Assembly (NCBI GenBank): GCA_003056245.1
Contig: MVDH01000001.1
Location: 1,612,716 to 1,676,715 of the forward strand
Reading direction: 5' to 3'
Source of the DNA: Cellvibrio sp. 79
GTDB taxonomy: Bacteria > Pseudomonadota > Gammaproteobacteria > Pseudomonadales > Cellvibrionaceae
DNA: 64,000 nucleotides
Shown here piece by piece: positions 60,777 to 64,000 of the stretch. The notes under the pieces were generated by a model that saw only the letters and a list, made by a program, of their open reading frames with translations, did no database searches and had not been told where the DNA came from. Each line of letters starts with the position of its first letter. The first letter of the stretch is position 1. A program made the position numbers and the translations under genes.

Positions 60777-61344
60777 ATATCTTTGCCACAAGGGCACAGG
60801 CTAATCCTCCGACTGCTCCATAAAGATGAGATTCAACCGCTATCTTCGCATCAACTAATATTTGCAAATCATTCGCCTCATAATGGCCGCTGTTTTCATT
60901 AGCCAATTTTCCAATCAGTATTACTCCTGCGACAATTCTTACCCATAGTGGGTAATCTCGTGTCAATAATATTCCCGCAACAATTAAACCGTGAATTGCT
61001 CCGGATAATCCAGCGTAGGGTTGATATTCCGGGTTGAGCCAATAGATACCTGTTCCTACGGTTAAACAACAACCAAGCAATAAACACAAATATTTTAGTG
61101 GCGATATCTCGCTTAATAGTGCAAATGTGCAAAGTATCAATGCCGCCACATTCATTAATGAGTGTGGCCAGCCGAAGTGAACGAAATTAGCAGTGAGCAA
61201 GCGCCAGTATTGTCCTTGATTGGTTTTTTCCGGGTTGAGGCTGAGCGAATTAAAAAAATAGGACTCAAATAGTGTGAGCATCAGGATTATGACACTCAAC
61301 AAAACGCTGGTTAAAACAGTGGGATTGGAAAAATATTTTTTCAT
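60733..61344 (-). CDS. rrtA: Rhombosortase, rhomboid-type intramembrane serine protease
   Basis: 203 residues with about six transmembrane helices. Active-site Ser is S114 in YAGLSGAIHGL and the His is H173 in ESHLYGAVGG. QYWRLLTANFVHFGWPHSLMN is the family N-terminal signature. Rhombosortases cleave GlyGly-CTERM tails of secreted proteins at the inner membrane. No GlyGly-CTERM protein is seen in this window, though its neighbour carries a PEP-type tail. Confidence 0.88.
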   Translation of the reverse strand: MKKYFSNPTVLTSVLLSVIILMLTLFESYFFNSLSLNPEKTNQGQYWRLLTANFVHFGWPHSLMNVAALILCTFALLSEISPLKYLCLLLGCCLTVGTGIYWLNPEYQPYAGLSGAIHGLIVAGILLTRDYPLWVRIVAGVILIGKLANENSGHYEANDLQILVDAKIAVESHLYGAVGGLACALVAKIFTWAIRGKNVGKTS

Positions 61345-61351
61345 TCTGGTT

Positions 61352-62008
61352 TTACAGGTAAGCAGATATTAATTGGGTCGGCACAAATTCCATGTGAACA
61401 ACCCGCCTTCTGTCTGGTTTTGTTGCTTTGCTGGATGCATGCACTAATAGCGGTTTCATGGCCAATACAGACCCCTTTGGTGCCAAACAATAGGTTGGTG
61501 CTATTGTTTCGCTGAGTGATTGTATCTGCAGGGTAGATAATATTCCTTGTCGATGGCTCTCTGGCAAGACTTTCAAACAGCCATTTTCGCGGTGATTGTC
61601 ATCGAGATGGAAGCGCAGGGTTACCATTTTATTAAGAATATGGAGTGGTGGTTGGGTATGATCCAATCCATCTTTGATGCTCCATGGTCCCCAATCAGGA
61701 TGTTCAAACTTGCGCGGCATGCATAATGTTTTATCCTGATGCCAGCTTACTAACCAATTTTGTTCTGCTGTTTTATTGAAAAGAATGCAGCGCATTAATT
61801 GCGGGTTATCCTGCATATAATATTCAACAAGTTGTAGCACCAATGAAGATTTTGCAAGTTGTTGCAGGGTGGATAGCTTGGTATCCGCGTGGCGAATTCC
61901 TGCTGAATCGGGTTCTTGTAACTGATCAATTTCTTGATGAATATCATCCATATCGTTTGGCAGGATAATATTTTCGATCAGCTCAAAACCTTGCGTTAAA
62001 AAATTCAT
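61352..62008 (-). CDS. Phytanoyl-CoA dioxygenase (PhyH) family protein
   Basis: 218 residues. The Fe(II)/2-oxoglutarate site shows WHQDKT (His-x-Asp), the distal His in PLLVHASSKA and an Arg cluster RRRVVHMEF for 2-oxoglutarate. FHLDDNHRENGCLKVLPESH is the family core. Substrate unknown, likely a small metabolite. It is seven bases from the rhombosortase gene, so possibly co-transcribed, though the functions seem unrelated. Confidence 0.85.
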   Translation of the reverse strand: MNFLTQGFELIENIILPNDMDDIHQEIDQLQEPDSAGIRHADTKLSTLQQLAKSSLVLQLVEYYMQDNPQLMRCILFNKTAEQNWLVSWHQDKTLCMPRKFEHPDWGPWSIKDGLDHTQPPLHILNKMVTLRFHLDDNHRENGCLKVLPESHRQGILSTLQIQSLSETIAPTYCLAPKGSVLAMKPLLVHASSKATKPDRRRVVHMEFVPTQLISAYL

Positions 62009-62047
62009 AAGCCGATAAAATTAAAGGCCGCATCAGCGGCCCTTAAC

Positions 62048-62344
62048 TTATTTAGCCCCGGCTGCTGCCAGTGCTTGGGCGTATTCTTCGCCGTTGCGAT
62101 GGCCTTTAATTGATTGCAGGAAGGTTTTGCCGTGCGGGCCTACTGCATTGATATCTTTACCGGCTTCGACAAAAAATTTTACAAAAGTGGCAAAGTTTCC
62201 GCCAAGCATACCGCGGTAAGCTTTTTCGAGCAGGTGGTAATCTGCATTAACGCCTGCAGGGGCGGGATAATCCAAAAAGGTTTTGATTCGTGCATCATCG
62301 AAAGTTTCGCCGAGTACTTTTTCTTTGTCTTTGCGTAGGCTCAT
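62048..62344 (-). CDS. PA4642-family protein
   Basis: 98 residues, highly conserved pattern: KEKVLGETFDDARIKTFLDY, YHLLEKAYRGMLGGNFATFV, VGPHGKTFLQSIKGHRNGEE. This is a small gammaproteobacterial family of unknown function. GGAGCGACC-type sequence precedes the start. No operon partner is certain. Confidence 0.8.
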   Translation of the reverse strand: MSLRKDKEKVLGETFDDARIKTFLDYPAPAGVNADYHLLEKAYRGMLGGNFATFVKFFVEAGKDINAVGPHGKTFLQSIKGHRNGEEYAQALAAAGAK

Positions 62345-62374
62345 TTGGTCGCTCCAAGGTTATATTTTTAAATG

Positions 62375-64000
62375 TCATTGAAGGTGATGTTTGGGTACCT
62401 TAAATAAGGTGCCGCTTCCTTCTTTTACTAAAAGCTCATCGGATAATTCGAGTAATTTTGAATTTGTTAGGTCTGCAGAATTGTAATATGGACGCAAGTT
62501 AAACGAGGTCAGGAATTCTCCGGTCGTTGAATTAAATGTATAAAGGGTTCCGCCCTGAACAGAGTAATGCTGACCTAACTGATATAACCGGCTTTTATCA
62601 TCTGATGGCAAATGGGCATACATACTGATGTCGATGTTTGGTTTTTTTATTCTTTTTTCTATACTGCTATTGCTTAGATTTACCACTGTGCCATCCAGAA
62701 AAAATAGTTCATCGCCTGAAATGCTCATTGGGCGCGAATCCAAATCACCATCTTGAACTGTTAGGGAAAAATCCTGCACTGCCGCTGAATCGGCAATTGA
62801 AAATTTACGGATGATGGTGTTAATTCCAGCATCCAAAACTGTATAAAGTTTTTCATCTTCGGCGAATCGAAATTGATAATCCAAATAGTTTGATGCCGTA
62901 TTGTCGGGCGCAAACTGAGTCCACACCATTGTATAAGGAAGTCGTTCGCCATTCTTGAAAATGTTCAGCCTCTCTTTAGGTTTTGAGCTGTTGTTAGCGA
63001 GGGCGCCGACAAATAAATCATCATGCAGTGCAACGCTAATTGATATGTCATCAACGGATTGAAAAAGGGCCGCTGTCGGGAATGGAATAAGAGTAATTTT
63101 GCGATTCTGTTGCGATAAATCCAATCTGCCTACATAACTGGATTGATCAAATACTATGTAGATAATTTGCTGATTACCTGCGACATAAATGCTCTTTGGG
63201 GTGGCGGGTAGGGGGATGTATTCCTGAACATCAAAAGCGTCTTTATTTATTAGCAAGAGGGATTTACTTTTAATTCCAGCATTTTCTCCCAGTCCAGCCA
63301 AAATAATATTTGGGTAGTCCGTAGAATGGGCAATATCGGTGACACCACAAGAAAGGCTTGTGATCTCAATGCCATCTTTATTTTTTTCGCTGGCAGGGCC
63401 ACAGCTTGTGGGGGATAGGTGCTTGTTAAAATCATCAATTTTGATTTCTTTAATTAAATTGCCAGTGCTTAAATAGACATGATCATTCAGCGCAATAAGG
63501 TTATGTACTTTTGTGTTGTCAGGTAGCTTGAGATCATTTTGTGCAATGGTAGCGTGAGTACTTTGGTTATAAACATTCAGTCGAGCGTCGATAATAAAGT
63601 TTTGGTTATCCAAAAACACCATCGGCGGTTGTATATAGTGAGAGCCTATGCGCAAATATTTATCTTCAGATATGTAATTGCCATTGGCATATAAGATTTT
63701 GTTGTGTCTTTTAACTTTGCCACGAATAGTAGAATTGGAATGGTTGATTACCTGGGTAATACCCGTTGTGTCAATTGTCAATGTGACTGCACCATCTGAC
63801 CTTCTGATACCACAAAATAATTTGTCACCTTGTGTTGAAAATGTTGCGGAGTCAACAGTCTGTCGTTTTAGTGCGGGGTGAGGAAAATTACCGTAAGTGG
63901 CCGGTAAGGCTATGCCATTTTGAAATACCTTCACATCGCTTTCAAAATAATCAATTGAGTCTGTTTCTTCCAGGGGTTTGGTAACAACAGCAATCAGGTC
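62375..64000 (-). CDS. Large protein of unknown function, cut by right window edge
   Basis: The frame is open from 64000 through the stop at 62375 (541 residues visible), so the start lies outside the window. An internal GTG at 63934 is in frame but upstream codons (LIAVVTKPLEETDSIDYFES) continue the protein. The repeated strand pattern with YLSTGNLIKEIKIDDF, IILAGLGENAGIKSKSLLLI and QIIYIVFDQSSYVGRLDLS suggests a beta-propeller-like or PQQ-like fold, by inference. Two Cys pairs may be present (GPASEKNKDGIEITSLSCG). Probably exported. No family recognised. Confidence 0.7.
   Translation of the reverse strand, partial: DLIAVVTKPLEETDSIDYFESDVKVFQNGIALPATYGNFPHPALKRQTVDSATFSTQGDKLFCGIRRSDGAVTLTIDTTGITQVINHSNSTIRGKVKRHNKILYANGNYISEDKYLRIGSHYIQPPMVFLDNQNFIIDARLNVYNQSTHATIAQNDLKLPDNTKVHNLIALNDHVYLSTGNLIKEIKIDDFNKHLSPTSCGPASEKNKDGIEITSLSCGVTDIAHSTDYPNIILAGLGENAGIKSKSLLLINKDAFDVQEYIPLPATPKSIYVAGNQQIIYIVFDQSSYVGRLDLSQQNRKITLIPFPTAALFQSVDDISISVALHDDLFVGALANNSSKPKERLNIFKNGERLPYTMVWTQFAPDNTASNYLDYQFRFAEDEKLYTVLDAGINTIIRKFSIADSAAVQDFSLTVQDGDLDSRPMSISGDELFFLDGTVVNLSNSSIEKRIKKPNIDISMYAHLPSDDKSRLYQLGQHYSVQGGTLYTFNSTTGEFLTSFNLRPYYNSADLTNSKLLELSDELLVKEGSGTLFKVPKHHLQ

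Noticed and set aside
1-64000. CRISPR array, rRNA or ordinary tRNA genes
   Set aside because: No regularly spaced palindromic repeats or tRNA cloverleaf sequences were noticed apart from the tmRNA.

Overview
The window looks like a chromosomal segment of a Cellvibrio-type gammaproteobacterium (order Cellvibrionales). Supporting signs are an AA10 lytic polysaccharide monooxygenase with CBM5 and CBM73-like modules, poly-serine linkers in secreted proteins, a cytoplasmic GH43 enzyme with a sugar symporter, many TonB-dependent receptors, PEP-CTERM proteins, a rhombosortase, a PA4642-family gene and a tmRNA whose tag reads ANDDSYALAA. The genus is an inference from gene content, not a database match.

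Layout. 1-4.3 kb: a DUF72 gene cut by the left edge, then ku and ligD (bacterial NHEJ). 4.4-9.7 kb, minus strand: a siderophore-type TonB receptor with a good Fur-box candidate upstream, a periplasmic binding-protein-like gene, and a small stress-type group (KGG protein, 23-residue hydrophobic peptide, membrane protein). 10.2-21.2 kb, plus strand: a tight operon of a giant two-partner-secretion exoprotein (TpsA, 2488 aa, GLUG and YDG repeats), its TpsB transporter, an HlyC/GNAT-like acyltransferase candidate, a soluble cytochrome P450 and a 33-codon ORF. This is the most unusual locus of the window. 21.2-26.4 kb: a zinc-motif protein, the chitin-active LPMO, a PEP-CTERM protein and a Ser-rich lipoprotein. 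26.4-35 kb, minus strand: a compact fatty-acid-modification cluster (FAD oxidase, DUF1365, CFA-synthase-like, chalcone-isomerase-like, MFS, DUF3833 lipoprotein, SDR) preceded by a response regulator/sensor kinase pair.

35-48.2 kb is a defence-type island: an AlbA/Schlafen ATPase-like gene with a DUF6933 partner, small unknown genes, and a seven-gene operon XRE - RhuM/Fic - hsdR - hsdM - hsdS - SIR2 - Fic, followed by a DUF1778 antitoxin-like gene paired with a membrane protein. The island ends against the 3' end of ssrA (tmRNA, 48301-48655), a classic integration site. 48.8-54.2 kb: a PEP-CTERM protein, a secreted poly-Ser beta-sandwich protein, and an operon of a GPH-type symporter and GH43 glycosidase. 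54.5-58.8 kb: an STN-domain TonB receptor followed by its FecI-like sigma and FecR-like anti-sigma factors, then a broken DUF2846 gene. 58.8-64 kb: cysZ, a PEP-CTERM-like protein convergent with rhombosortase, a PhyH-type dioxygenase, a PA4642-family gene, and a large unknown protein running off the right edge.

The genes combine plant/fungal polysaccharide attack, iron or glycan uptake through TonB systems, surface-protein export and sorting, and defence against foreign DNA. All assignments come from reading the sequence; no searches were run.
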